From the NCBI GenBank assembly GCA_963699525.1, contig CAVOUI010000005.1, positions 62,001-126,000 of the forward strand: a stretch of DNA of 64,000 bases, read 5' to 3'. Below are positions 1 to 8,005 of this stretch, in pieces; within the stretch, counting starts at the first letter, position 1; every line of letters starts with the position of its first letter. A program made the position numbers and the translations under genes. The notes beneath the pieces are model-generated. The model had not been told where the DNA came from and ran no database searches. It saw nothing but the letters and a program-made list of their open reading frames with translations. This DNA comes from SG8-41 sp963699525. GTDB taxonomy: Bacteria > Pseudomonadota > Gammaproteobacteria > Burkholderiales > SG8-41.

Positions 1-1878
1 AAGCGCCGCAACCTGCGACCGACGATCGGGCAATGGGCACTGCGGAGCGCGCCTCTCAACTCGCTCCCGACCGTCACTACGAAACCGTGCTGACCGAAAA
101 ACAACTCGACGCCTGGCTGAAGAAGATCGAGAAGGCGGAGCTGGTCGCGCTGGACACGGAGACGACGAGCCTCGATCCCCTGAAGGCGGAGCTGGTGGGG
201 CTGTCGTTCGCGGTCGAGGCGGGCACGGCGGCTTACGTGCCGCTCGCGCACCGCTACGCCGGCGCGCCGCAGCAGCTCGGCCGCGATGCGGTGCTCGCGC
301 GGATGAAGCCGTGGCTGGAGGATGCCGCGCCCGCGAAGCTCGGCCAGAACCTCAAGTACGACATGCATGTCCTCGCCAACCACGGCATCCGGCTCGCGGG
401 CGTCGCGCACGACACGCTGCTCCAGTCGTACGTGCTGGAGAGCCACCACCCGCACGACATGGACAGCCTCGCGGAGCGGCATCTCAATTTGAAGACCATC
501 ACCTACGACGAGGTGACGGGAAAGGGCGCGGCGCGCATCGGCTTCGAGCAGGTGGCCGTCGAGCGCGCGACCGAGTACTCGGCCGAGGACGCCGACGTGA
601 CGCTCAGGCTGCACGAGGCGCTCATCCCGCAGGTGCGTGCGCAGGAGAAGCTCGAGCGCATCTACCGCGAGCTCGAGATGCCTCTCCTCACGGTGCTCTT
701 CAGGATGGAGCGCCACGGAGTGCTGCTCGATACCGGGCTGTTGAGGGAGCTCTCGCGCGAATTCGGCGAGAAGATGGCGGAATTCGAGGCGAAGGCGCAC
801 GAGCAGGCCGGGCAGCCGTTCAACATCAATTCGCCGAAGCAGATCCAGGAAATCCTGTTCGAAAAACAGGGGCTGAAGCCGGTCCGCAAGACGCCCTCCG
901 GGCAGCCTTCGACCGACGAGGAGTCGCTCGAGGAGCTCGCGCTCGACCATCCGCTGCCGAAGCTGATCCTCGACTATCGCGCGCTCGCCAAGCTCAAGTC
1001 CACCTACACCGACAAGCTGCCGGATATGATCGACCCGAGGACGCTGCGCGTGCACACCACCTACGGGCAGGCGGTGGCGGTTACCGGCCGGCTCGCGAGC
1101 AACGACCCCAACCTCCAGAACATCCCGATCCGCACCGCGGAAGGGCGCCGCATACGCGAAGCGTTCATCGCGCCCGCGGGAGCCCACATCGTCTCGGCCG
1201 ACTACTCGCAGATCGAGCTGCGGATCATGGCGCACATCTCGCAGGACGCGAGCCTGCTCGCGGCGTTCGCCGCGGGCGAGGACATCCACACGGCGACGGC
1301 GGCCGAGATCTTCGGCCTGAGCCCGAAGGCGGTGGCCGCGGAGCAGCGCCGCTACGCCAAGGTCATCAACTTCGGGCTGATCTACGGCATGTCGGCGTTC
1401 GGCCTCGCGCGCCAGCTCGGGATCGAGCGAGCGGCCGCACAGCAGTACATGGACCGCTACTTCGCGCGCTATCCGGGAGTGGCGGAATACATGAAGCGCA
1501 CCCGCGAGGCGGCGCGCGGGAACGGGGTTACGTCGAGACCGTGTTTGGCCGCCGGCTGTGGCTGCCGGAGATCAAGAGCGCGAACCCGGCGCGGCGCCAG
1601 GGCGCGGAGCGCGCCGCGATCAACGCGCCGATGCAGGGCACGGCGGCCGACCTCATCAAGATGGCGATGATCGCGGTTGACCGCTGGCTCGCGGAGCAGC
1701 GCCATGAATTCCAGAGCTCATCATGCAGGTGCACGACGAGCTGGTGCTGGAAGTCCCCGATGCGGAGCTGGCCGAGGTCAGGCATGAGCTGCCGAAGTTA
1801 ATGAGCGGCGTCGCGAAGCTCGCCGTGCCGCTGGTCGTTGACGTCGGCGCCGGCCCGAACTGGGACAAGGCGCACTAG
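1..1878 (+). CDS. polA: DNA polymerase I, 3' part, with two frameshifts
   Basis: This is DNA polymerase I, which fills gaps during repair and Okazaki fragment processing. The frame is open from base 3, so the 5' nuclease domain lies outside the window. What remains is the 3'-5' exonuclease domain and the polymerase domain. Counting from the Met at 33, Exo I is ALDTETT (D41, E43), followed by GQNLKYD and YSAEDAD. Polymerase motif A is DYSQIELR, motif B contains KVINFGLIYG and motif C is IMQVHDE. The end can be read only with two frame changes, each equivalent to one missing base. One is at the G run 1524-1527, after which GYVETVFGRR appears in another frame. The other is near 1700-1716, before ELIMQVHDE. 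With both repaired the gene ends at TAG 1876-1878. That stop overlaps the convergent stop of the next gene. Confidence 0.93.
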
Positions 1879-2561
1879 AGAGATCCGCGCATCGCGCCGA
1901 AGACCTTGCGCACGATGCTGCTCGTCGCCCCGACGGGGTCGCGCCTGAACGCCTTCTCCTGCTCGCCGATCATGAAGTAGAGCCCGTCGAGCGCCTTCTG
2001 GGTGACGTAGCGCTCGATGCTCGCGTCGTCCTCCTTCACGAGGCCGAACGCGGCGGCCTGCCCCGCAAGCGCGTTGTACTGCTGCGCAAGGCCCACCCGG
2101 TCGGTCGCGTTCTTCACGATGGGGAGAAAGCGCTGCGTGAGCTGCCCCCGCGTGGCGCGCTTGAAATAGTCGGTTGCGGCGGTGTCGCCCCCGGTGAGAA
2201 TGGCCTTCGCGTCCTGCACCGACATCTTCTTCACCGCGTCGGTGAGGAGTTGCCTGGCCTCCGGCACCGCGGCCTCGGCGGCGCGGTTCATCGCGAGGAC
2301 CAGCTCATCGGCCTCCCTGCGCATGCCGAACGTGCGCAGCCCCCTTTCGACTCTCTGCAGCGACGGCGGCAAGGGAATTTTGACCTTGGGGTTGGCGAAG
2401 AAACCGTCGTGCACGCCGAGCTTGGCCACCGCGGAGAGGGAACCCTCGGTGAGGGCTTGGCGCAATCCCCGCAGCGCCTCGGCGTTCGTGATGTCGTCGA
2501 GGCCCGCTCCGGCGTGGCCGCTGATCGCAATCGCCGCGATGCAGCCCAGAACGAGCTTCAT
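1875..2561 (-). CDS. DUF4197 family secreted protein
   Basis: This 228-residue protein starts at ATG 2561 with MKLVLGCIAAIAISGHAGA, a clean signal peptide, so it is probably periplasmic or lipid-free exported. The mature part is helical and matches the DUF4197 family as I remember it, with a conserved core around AILTGGDTAATDYF and a C-terminal VTQKALDGLYFMIGEQE segment followed by DPVGATSSIVRKVFG. The molecular function of the family is not known to me. An in-frame start further upstream at 2642 would add 27 Arg/Gly-rich residues ahead of the signal peptide and is unlikely. The gene lies 14 bases downstream of lipA on the same strand and could be its last cotranscribed gene. Confidence 0.75.
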   Translation of the reverse strand: MKLVLGCIAAIAISGHAGAGLDDITNAEALRGLRQALTEGSLSAVAKLGVHDGFFANPKVKIPLPPSLQRVERGLRTFGMRREADELVLAMNRAAEAAVPEARQLLTDAVKKMSVQDAKAILTGGDTAATDYFKRATRGQLTQRFLPIVKNATDRVGLAQQYNALAGQAAAFGLVKEDDASIERYVTQKALDGLYFMIGEQEKAFRRDPVGATSSIVRKVFGAMRGSL

Positions 2562-2575
2562 CCGAGCCGGGGGCG

Positions 2576-3514
2576 TCAGACGACCCCGGCCTCGTGCGCC
2601 TGCCGGTCGGCGTGATAGGAGGAGCGCACCAGCGGCCCGCACGCCGCGTGCGTGAAGCCCATCGCGTGCGCCTGGCGCGCGAAATCGTCGAACACGGCCG
2701 GCTCGACGTAGCGCGCGACCGGCAGATGGTGGGCGGACGGCTGCAGGTACTGGCCGATCGTCAGCATGTCTACGTCGTGCTCGCGCAGGTCGCGCATCAC
2801 CGCAAGGATTTCCTCGTCAGTTTCGCCGAGCCCCAACATCAACCCGGATTTCGTCGGGATCCGCGGATGCCGCGACTTGAATGCCTTCAGCAGATCCAGG
2901 GAGTTCGCGTAGTCGGCGCCAGGACGCGCCTGGCGGTAGAGCCGCGGGACGGTCTCGAGGTTGTGGTTCATGACATCGGGCGGCGATTCCGACAGCGCGT
3001 CGAGAGCGATGCCGAGCCGGCCGCGGAAATCGGGCACCAGCACCTCGATCCGGGTCTGCGGCGAGCGCGCGCGCACGGCGCGGATGCACTCGGCGAAATG
3101 CATCGCGCCACCATCGCGCAGATCGTCGCGATCCACGCTCGTGACGACCACGTAGCGGAGCCCCAGCGCGGCGATGGTCCGCGCGAGATTGACCGGCTCG
3201 TCCGCGTCGGGCGGCAGCGGCCGGCCGTGCGCAACGTCGCAGAACGGGCAGCGGCGCGTGCAGAGGTCTCCGAGGACCATGAAGGTCGCCGTTCCCTTGC
3301 CGAAGCACTCGCCGATGTTGGGGCAGGCCGCCTCCTCGCATACCGTGTGCAGGCGATGCTCGCGCAGTATCCGCTTGATCTCGTGGAAGCGCTCGCCGTG
3401 GCCGAGGCGCACGCGGATCCACTCCGGCTTCGGCAGCGGCGCCTGCGCGAGCACCTTGATCGGGATGCGCGCCGTCTTGAGGCGCCCCTTCTGCTTTTCT
3501 CCGACCGCGCTCAC
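2576..3514 (-). CDS. lipA: Lipoyl synthase
   Basis: LipA is a radical-SAM enzyme that inserts two sulphurs into protein-bound octanoyl groups to make lipoyl cofactor for pyruvate and 2-oxoglutarate dehydrogenases. Both iron-sulphur motifs are visible: CEEAACPNIGEC for the auxiliary cluster and CTRRCPFC for the radical-SAM cluster. The family C-terminal RSSYHAD is also present. I chose GTG 3514 as start because it overlaps the TGA of lipB by four bases (GTGA), which signals translational coupling, and it gives the usual length of 312 residues. The open frame upstream to 3622 is lipB antisense sense and not conserved LipA sequence. It works directly after LipB in the same pathway. Confidence 0.96.
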   Translation of the reverse strand: MSAVGEKQKGRLKTARIPIKVLAQAPLPKPEWIRVRLGHGERFHEIKRILREHRLHTVCEEAACPNIGECFGKGTATFMVLGDLCTRRCPFCDVAHGRPLPPDADEPVNLARTIAALGLRYVVVTSVDRDDLRDGGAMHFAECIRAVRARSPQTRIEVLVPDFRGRLGIALDALSESPPDVMNHNLETVPRLYRQARPGADYANSLDLLKAFKSRHPRIPTKSGLMLGLGETDEEILAVMRDLREHDVDMLTIGQYLQPSAHHLPVARYVEPAVFDDFARQAHAMGFTHAACGPLVRSSYHADRQAHEAGVV

Positions 3515-4173
3515 GAGAGCTTCTCCAATATCGATCGCGCGAGCTTTTCGGCCAGCCGTCCCGGCGTGTCGGTGATGCCCAGGTCGCGCGCCTGCGTCAC
3601 CGCCAGCCCGGAATACCCGCAAGGGTCGATCGCGTGGAACGGAGAGAGATCCATGTCCACGTTGAACGCGAGGCCGTGGTAGCAGCAGCCGTCGCGGATG
3701 CGCAGCCCCAGCGCGGCGATCTTGGCGCCATCGACGTACACTCCCGGCGCCTCGACGCGGTAATTCGCGGCAATGCCGAAGCCGGCGAGCAGGTCGATCA
3801 CCGAGCGTTCCAGCAACCGGACCATCGGCCGCACCGCGAGCCCGCGGCGGCGCAGGTCGAGGAGCGTGTAGAGCACGACCTGGCCCGGGCCGTGGTAGGT
3901 GATTTGGCCGCCGCGGTCGGACCTCACCACCGGTATGCCGTTCGCGACGCGCGGCAGGTGCTCGGGCCTGCCCGCAATGCCGAGCGTGTAGACCGGCGGA
4001 TGCTCGAGCAGCCAGACCTCGTCCGCGCTGTCGCGGGCGCGCGTCGCGGTGAACGACTGCATCGCGTGCCAGGCGGGCTCGTACTCGACGCGGCCGAGCC
4101 GGCGCAGCAGCACCTCGGGCGCGGGCATGCGGCCGGCGGTGGCGGTTTCGGCTGCGAGGGTGGTGAGCGTCAT
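3511..4173 (-). CDS. lipB: Octanoyl-(acyl carrier protein)-protein transferase
   Basis: LipB moves octanoate from acyl carrier protein to lipoyl domains, the step before LipA. The 220-residue protein carries the family signature RGGQITYHGPGQ, the catalytic lysine in GAKIAALG (about K151) and the catalytic cysteine in PCGYSGL (about C185). It starts at ATG 4173; the first 15 residues are not conserved and a start at Met16 (MPAPEVLL) is possible. The gene is first of the lipB-lipA pair. In related bacteria ybeD normally precedes it directly, but here a block of plus-strand genes lies between. Confidence 0.96.
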   Translation of the reverse strand: MTLTTLAAETATAGRMPAPEVLLRRLGRVEYEPAWHAMQSFTATRARDSADEVWLLEHPPVYTLGIAGRPEHLPRVANGIPVVRSDRGGQITYHGPGQVVLYTLLDLRRRGLAVRPMVRLLERSVIDLLAGFGIAANYRVEAPGVYVDGAKIAALGLRIRDGCCYHGLAFNVDMDLSPFHAIDPCGYSGLAVTQARDLGITDTPGRLAEKLARSILEKLS

Positions 4174-4190
4174 GGCCGTGCTGGCAAGAT

Positions 4191-4215
4191 AGAGCCTATC
4201 TCAATAATAGGCTCT
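4191..4215. repeat. Nine-base-pair perfect inverted repeat
   Basis: The arms AGAGCCTAT (4191-4199) and ATAGGCTCT (4207-4215) are perfect complements with a 7-base loop. The element sits between the divergent lipB and the secreted-protein gene and covers the possible lipB -10 box. That position fits an operator, but no T-run supports a terminator. No regulator can be named. Confidence 0.6.
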
Positions 4216-4231
4216 AATAACGGTAGCACAA
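4204..4231 (-). promoter_or_regulatory. Possible sigma-70 promoter for lipBA
   Basis: On the minus strand TTGTGC (complement of 4226-4231) is followed after 16 bases by TATTAT (complement of 4204-4209), about 30 bases before the lipB ATG. The -10 matches the consensus in five of six positions, the -35 in only three. The inverted repeat 4191-4215 overlaps the -10, so binding there would block transcription. This is a reading of the sequence only. Confidence 0.35.
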
Positions 4232-4270
4232 TGCCGGTCCCCGGGCCCTGTGGCGAACGCATCGAATGAC

Positions 4271-4747
4271 ATGAGCGGATATCTCCTGTTCGCCGCGGCG
4301 GTGACGGCGGCATTGACGGGTGCCGCGGCGGCGCAGCCCCCGGATTCCTACGCGGCCGATCTGGGACGTGTCTACGGCGGCTACCAGCGGATGCTCGCTA
4401 TGAAAGACGCGTGCGACATGGCGGTCCCCGCTGCGCGCGCCGCGAACGACAAGGCATTCGCGATGTGGCAGACGCAGCACCGGGCGCTGATCCAGGAGTT
4501 GCAGCGGCGCGTCCAGGCGATGATACTCGCGGCGTCCACCGACAAGGAGGATTACGTGCGCAACGTCGGAAAATACGAGGGGGCGATCCTCCTGGAGCGG
4601 AAGGAGTACCGCGACACGCTGCTCGGGCTGGGAAAGGACGAGCTGCGCGACCAGTGCCAACGCATGCCGGAGACGCTGAAGGGCTCGAGCGCGGACCTCG
4701 CCCAGGTCTATGCCGCCGAGCTGGCCAGCATCCGCAAGCGCAAGTGA
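4271..4747 (+). CDS. Hypothetical secreted helical protein
   Basis: I do not recognise this family. The protein of about 158 residues begins with MSGYLLFAAAVTAALTGAAA, a good signal peptide with cleavage near AAA-Q, so it should be exported. The mature part is strongly helical and charged, has two cysteines (DACDMAV and RDQCQRM) that could form a disulphide, and ends in a basic tail RKRK. An alternative GTG start at 4250 adds seven residues; neither start has a good Shine-Dalgarno sequence. Its last codon overlaps the GTG start of the following DUF2238 gene by four bases, so the two are probably cotranscribed. Both belong to a plus-strand block that interrupts the usual ybeD-lipB order. Confidence 0.6.
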   Translation: MSGYLLFAAAVTAALTGAAAAQPPDSYAADLGRVYGGYQRMLAMKDACDMAVPAARAANDKAFAMWQTQHRALIQELQRRVQAMILAASTDKEDYVRNVGKYEGAILLERKEYRDTLLGLGKDELRDQCQRMPETLKGSSADLAQVYAAELASIRKRK

Positions 4748-5380
4748 GCGAAGAGCAAACGTTCCTGCCCGGCGCGCGGCGCGATCTCGCCGCGGTGATG
4801 ACCGTCTGGATCATCGGCCTCATCGTGTCCGGCGTCGCGCCGTACGACCGCGTCACCTGGGTGCTGGAAGCCGCGCCGGTCATGATCGCCGTGCCGCTGC
4901 TGCTGGCGACGCGCGAGAGGTTCCCGTTCACGACGCTGGCGTATGTCCTCATCTGCGTCCACGGACTGATCCTGATGCTCGGCGCCGCCTACACCTACGC
5001 CGAGGTGCCGGCCGGCTACTGGGTCCAGGAGTGGCTCGGACTCGAGCGCAACCCGTACGACCGGCTCGGACACCTGGCGCAGGGATTCATCCCCGCCATC
5101 ATCGCGCGCGAAATTCTGATTCGCAGCGTTCCGGCTGGCCCCCGGGGGTTTCCTGTTCTTCGTCACGGTCTGCATCTGCCTCGCGTTGAGCGCGTTCTAC
5201 GAGATGATCGAATGGTGGACGGCGCTCGCGCTGGGCCAGGGCGCGGAGCATTTTCTCGGCACCCAGGGCGACGAGTGGGACACGCAGTGGGACATGTTTC
5301 TCGCGCTGGTGGGGTCGATCACCGCGCAACTCGTCTTCTCGCGGCTGCACGACCGCCAGATCCGGGCATTGCGGCGCTGA
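4744..5380 (+). CDS. DUF2238 (YjdF-type) membrane protein, frameshifted
   Basis: The product is an integral membrane protein of the DUF2238/YjdF family, whose function is unknown. It starts at GTG 4744, overlapping the previous stop as GTGA. Several hydrophobic helices are followed by conserved motifs: NPYDRLGHLAQGF, SAFYEMIEWW and GTQGDEWDTQWDMF. The reading frame changes once near 5139-5151, inside a run of five C, five G and three T. Removing one base there joins REILIRS to FLFFVTVCICLALSAFYEM and restores a 211-residue protein ending at TGA 5378-5380. A single inserted base is implied because the span is 637 bases. Sequencing error and true mutation cannot be separated here. Confidence 0.8.
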
Positions 5381-5405
5381 GAGTGCTACCGCACGGTGCT
5401 ACAAT
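5377..5405 (+). promoter_or_regulatory. Probable promoter of the bTHX gene
   Basis: CTGAGA (5377-5382) lies 17 bases before TACAAT (5400-5405), and the -10 is preceded by TGC, giving an extended -10. The start codon is 33 bases downstream. Match is four of six for the -35 and five of six for the -10. Confidence 0.45.
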
Positions 5406-5437
5406 CGCGCCGGAATCCGACCGACAGGAGAGGCGAA

Positions 5438-5545
5438 ATGGGCAAGGGCGACCAGCGCACCCGCCGCGGCAAGCTGTTCCGCGGCAGCTACGGCAAGACG
5501 CGGCCGGGGCGATTGAAGAAGAAGAAGGCCCCGAAGAAGCAGTAG
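5438..5545 (+). CDS. Small ribosomal subunit protein bTHX
   Basis: This 35-residue gene encodes a very basic peptide starting MGKGDQRTRRGKLFRGSYGK, which matches the THX family of 30S proteins (family start MGKGDxRTxRGK and a lysine-rich end). In Thermus the protein sits at the top of the 30S head and stabilises RNA elements. A good Shine-Dalgarno AGGAG ends seven bases before the ATG, and a probable promoter lies upstream. The stop TAG is one base away from the convergent stop of ybeD. Proteins this short are often missed by gene finders. Confidence 0.88.
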   Translation: MGKGDQRTRRGKLFRGSYGKTRPGRLKKKKAPKKQ

Positions 5546-5546
5546 G

Positions 5547-5815
5547 TCACAGCACCATGACCACCATCGGGTGGTCGCACAGCTCTCGGTAGAGGAGGTC
5601 GAGCTGCTCGCGCGAAGTGGCGCGAATGACGCAGGTCAAGCTCAGGTACTTGCCGCGCTTGCTCGACCGCATCTCCATCGCGGAACCGTCGAATTCCGGC
5701 GCGTGGCGCCGGACGATATCGAGTATTGCCTGCGCGAAGCCCGCCCGCGTCTGTCCCAGCACCTTTACCGGGAAATCGCAGGGATAGACGTCGAGCTCGG
5801 CTCCGACATGCTCAT
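5547..5815 (-). CDS. ybeD: YbeD / DUF493 family protein, frameshifted
   Basis: This is the small YbeD (DUF493) protein, an ACT-like fold of unknown role that usually precedes lipB. The conserved core is intact: GFAQAILDIVRRHAPEFDG and the end RELCDHPMVVMVL. The in-frame GTG at 5762 would drop the family N-terminal strand (DVYPCDFPVKV), which can still be read directly upstream without a start codon. ATG 5815 overlaps the TGA of dat as ATGA but stays open only to a TAA 51 bases on (5765-5767). Adding one base between about 5790 and 5805 joins the two and gives 89 residues, the usual family length. One missing base is therefore the best explanation. Confidence 0.85.
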
Positions 5816-6672
5816 GCGGCCACTCGCATCACCTTGCGCTTGAATTCCTGGAACGCCTGGTGGACCGTCTTGAACACAGGGCCGGGCTTTCCATTGCCGA
5901 CCGGCCTGCCGTCGAGCGTTGCGACCGCCAGCACCTCCTTGCTCGATGACGTGACCCACAGCTCGTCGGCGCCTCGCACCTCCCGCTCGGGAATGGCGCG
6001 CAGCTCTGCGGCGATGCCCTTCGCCGCCGCCAGCTCGAGCACGACATCGTAGGTGATGCCGGGCAGGATCAGGTGATTTTTCGGTGGCGCGAGCAGCTTG
6101 CCGTTGGCGACAACGAACACGTTGCTGGCGGACGCCTCGGTGAGACAGCCGTCGCGGAACAGGACGACCTCAACCGCGCCGGCATCCGCCGCGAGCTGCC
6201 GGAGCAGGCAGTTGGCGAGCAGCGACACCGACTTCACATCGCATTTCAACCAACGGAAATCGGTTGCCGTGATGCAGGGAACCCCCTTCTCGATCTGCTC
6301 CCGTGACGGCGTCGAGAGCAGGCTCGACATCATGAACACCGTCGGCTTCCCGTCCCTGGGGAAGGCGTGATCGCGCTTCGCCACACCGCGGGTGACCTGC
6401 AGGTAGACCGACTGGTCCTCCCAGGAGTGGCGCGCGATGAGGTCCTGGATGAGCCGCGTCCACTCCGCGTCGGTCATGGGATTGCCGAGCCGGATCGCGT
6501 CCAGGCTCCGCTGCAGCCGCCGCAGGTGCTCGGGAAGACGGAAGGGGCGCCGGGAGTAGACGGGAATGACCTCGTAGACGCCGTCACCGAAAATGAAGCC
6601 GCGATCGAGCGGCGACACGCGCGCTTGATCGAGCGGCAGGAATTCTCCGTTGAGATAGGCGATATCGCTCAT
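5812..6672 (-). CDS. dat: Class IV aminotransferase, probable D-amino acid transaminase
   Basis: The product is a PLP enzyme of fold type IV (D-alanine/branched-chain aminotransferase family), 286 residues from ATG 6672. The catalytic lysine is in CDVKSVSLL. Other family features are the N-terminal NGEFLPLDQARVSPLDRGFIFGDGV block (given here only in part as a motif), the LTEASASNVF phosphate-binding loop and the WVTSSSKEV segment. The most likely reaction is D-alanine plus 2-oxoglutarate to D-glutamate and pyruvate, feeding peptidoglycan. Its position between the D,D-carboxypeptidase gene and ybeD supports that role. A branched-chain or aminodeoxychorismate-lyase activity cannot be excluded from sequence alone. 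Confidence 0.88.
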   Translation of the reverse strand: MSDIAYLNGEFLPLDQARVSPLDRGFIFGDGVYEVIPVYSRRPFRLPEHLRRLQRSLDAIRLGNPMTDAEWTRLIQDLIARHSWEDQSVYLQVTRGVAKRDHAFPRDGKPTVFMMSSLLSTPSREQIEKGVPCITATDFRWLKCDVKSVSLLANCLLRQLAADAGAVEVVLFRDGCLTEASASNVFVVANGKLLAPPKNHLILPGITYDVVLELAAAKGIAAELRAIPEREVRGADELWVTSSSKEVLAVATLDGRPVGNGKPGPVFKTVHQAFQEFKRKVMRVAA

Positions 6673-6767
6673 CGGGGGCTCACTGGCGACGAAGAGGTTG
6701 TGGGCGCCCGCGTCAAACCGGCGGCGGGCCGTTCGCCCATTATAAGCCGCGGCTCGCGGTCGGGGCC

Positions 6768-7904
6768 CTACCGGAACAGCATGCGCAGCGCGTCCCAGCC
6801 GCGCCCGAGTACTCCCGCCAGCGGCACGTTTTCCAGCGCCACTACGGGGACATCGCGATACGGCCGGTCGTCGAGCGTCACCTTGAGCGTGCCGATGGCC
6901 TGTCCCGCACGGATCGGGGCGATGAGCGGCTGCATGCTCTCGACGCGCGCTTTCAGCTTCTCGCTCTGGCCCCGCGGCAGCGCGAGGTGGAGGTCGGCGA
7001 GAAAGCCCGCGCCCACCGAGCTCGAGGCGCCTTTGTACACTTCCAGCGTGATCACCGGCTGCCGGCCGGGATACAGGCGCACGCTGTCGTAGGACTTGAA
7101 GCCGTAATTGAGCAGCTTCTGGCTCTCGCTGGCGCGGGCGGCCTCGCTCGCCGCGCCCAGCACGACCGAGATGAGGCGCCTCTCGCCGCGCCTGCCCGAG
7201 GTCACCATGCAGTAGCCGGCGTTCTCGGTGTAGCCGGTCTTCATGCCGTCGACCGTCGGATCGGCCCACAGCAGGCGGTTGCGGTTCGACTGCGTGATGC
7301 TGTTGTAGCGGTATTCCCGCTTGGAGTAGAGCGGATAGCGGGCCGGAAAGTCCCGGATGACGGCCGCAGCGAGCTCGGCGAGATCGCGCCCGCTGGAGTA
7401 ATGCTGCAGGTGCGGCAGCCCGGTCGCGTTGGCAAAATGCGTGTCCGTCAGCCCGAGCCGCTGCGCCTCGCGGTTCATCATCGAGACGAACGCCTCCTCG
7501 CTGCCGGCGATCGCCTCCGCGAGCGCGATGCACGCGTCGTTGCCGGATTGCACGATCATGCCCTGGATCAGCTCCTCGACGGTGACCGGCTTCCTCGGCT
7601 CGATGAACATGCGCGAGCCCTCCGTGCGCCACGCCTGCTCGGAGACCGGCACCACCTGGTCGAGGCGGATCCGCTTCTGGTCGAGCGCGGCGAACGTGAG
7701 ATAGGCCGTCATCAGCTTGGTGAGCGAGGCCGGCTCCACGCGCTCCCGTGCGTTGCGGGCGGCGAGCGTCTGGCCGCTGTTGAAATCGAGGAGCAGGTAG
7801 GCCCTCGCCGCGATCGCGGGCGCGGCCGGAGCCGCGGGTGGTTCGAGCTGGGCGTGAAGGACTGGGGAGAGAAGCGACAGCAGGACGAGCGGGATCACAC
7901 GCAT
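6768..7904 (-). CDS. dacA: D-alanyl-D-alanine carboxypeptidase (PBP5/6 type)
   Basis: This periplasmic penicillin-binding protein removes the terminal D-alanine from peptidoglycan pentapeptides. The 378-residue protein starts with a signal peptide (MRVIPLVLLSLLSPVLHAQ). The three active-site motifs are S60-L-T-K63, S120-G-N and K222-T-G. After the catalytic domain comes the PBP5 β-rich C-terminal domain, ending in a short amphipathic segment (GRGWDALRMLFR) that in relatives anchors the protein to the inner membrane. It is first of the run dacA-dat-ybeD, 95 bases before dat. It may also be called dacC. Confidence 0.95.
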   Translation of the reverse strand: MRVIPLVLLSLLSPVLHAQLEPPAAPAAPAIAARAYLLLDFNSGQTLAARNARERVEPASLTKLMTAYLTFAALDQKRIRLDQVVPVSEQAWRTEGSRMFIEPRKPVTVEELIQGMIVQSGNDACIALAEAIAGSEEAFVSMMNREAQRLGLTDTHFANATGLPHLQHYSSGRDLAELAAAVIRDFPARYPLYSKREYRYNSITQSNRNRLLWADPTVDGMKTGYTENAGYCMVTSGRRGERRLISVVLGAASEAARASESQKLLNYGFKSYDSVRLYPGRQPVITLEVYKGASSSVGAGFLADLHLALPRGQSEKLKARVESMQPLIAPIRAGQAIGTLKVTLDDRPYRDVPVVALENVPLAGVLGRGWDALRMLFR

Positions 7905-7930
7905 GCGGAGCCGATTATATCAAAGGAGAC

Positions 7931-7958
7931 CTTGAAACTGCCGCGACGGCTCCCATAT
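7931..7958 (+). promoter_or_regulatory. Sigma-32 (heat-shock) promoter of hsp20
   Basis: CTTGAAA (7931-7937) is an exact match to the sigma-32 -35 box. After 13 bases comes TCCCATAT (7951-7958), which matches the -10 consensus CCCCATNT in seven of eight positions. The hsp20 start codon is 47 bases downstream. The gene for sigma-32 itself, rpoH, is in this window. Confidence 0.85.
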
Positions 7959-8005
7959 TCGGGGTGTCGGCGCATGGAGCGCCCAATCTGAATTGGAGAT
8001 ACGTT

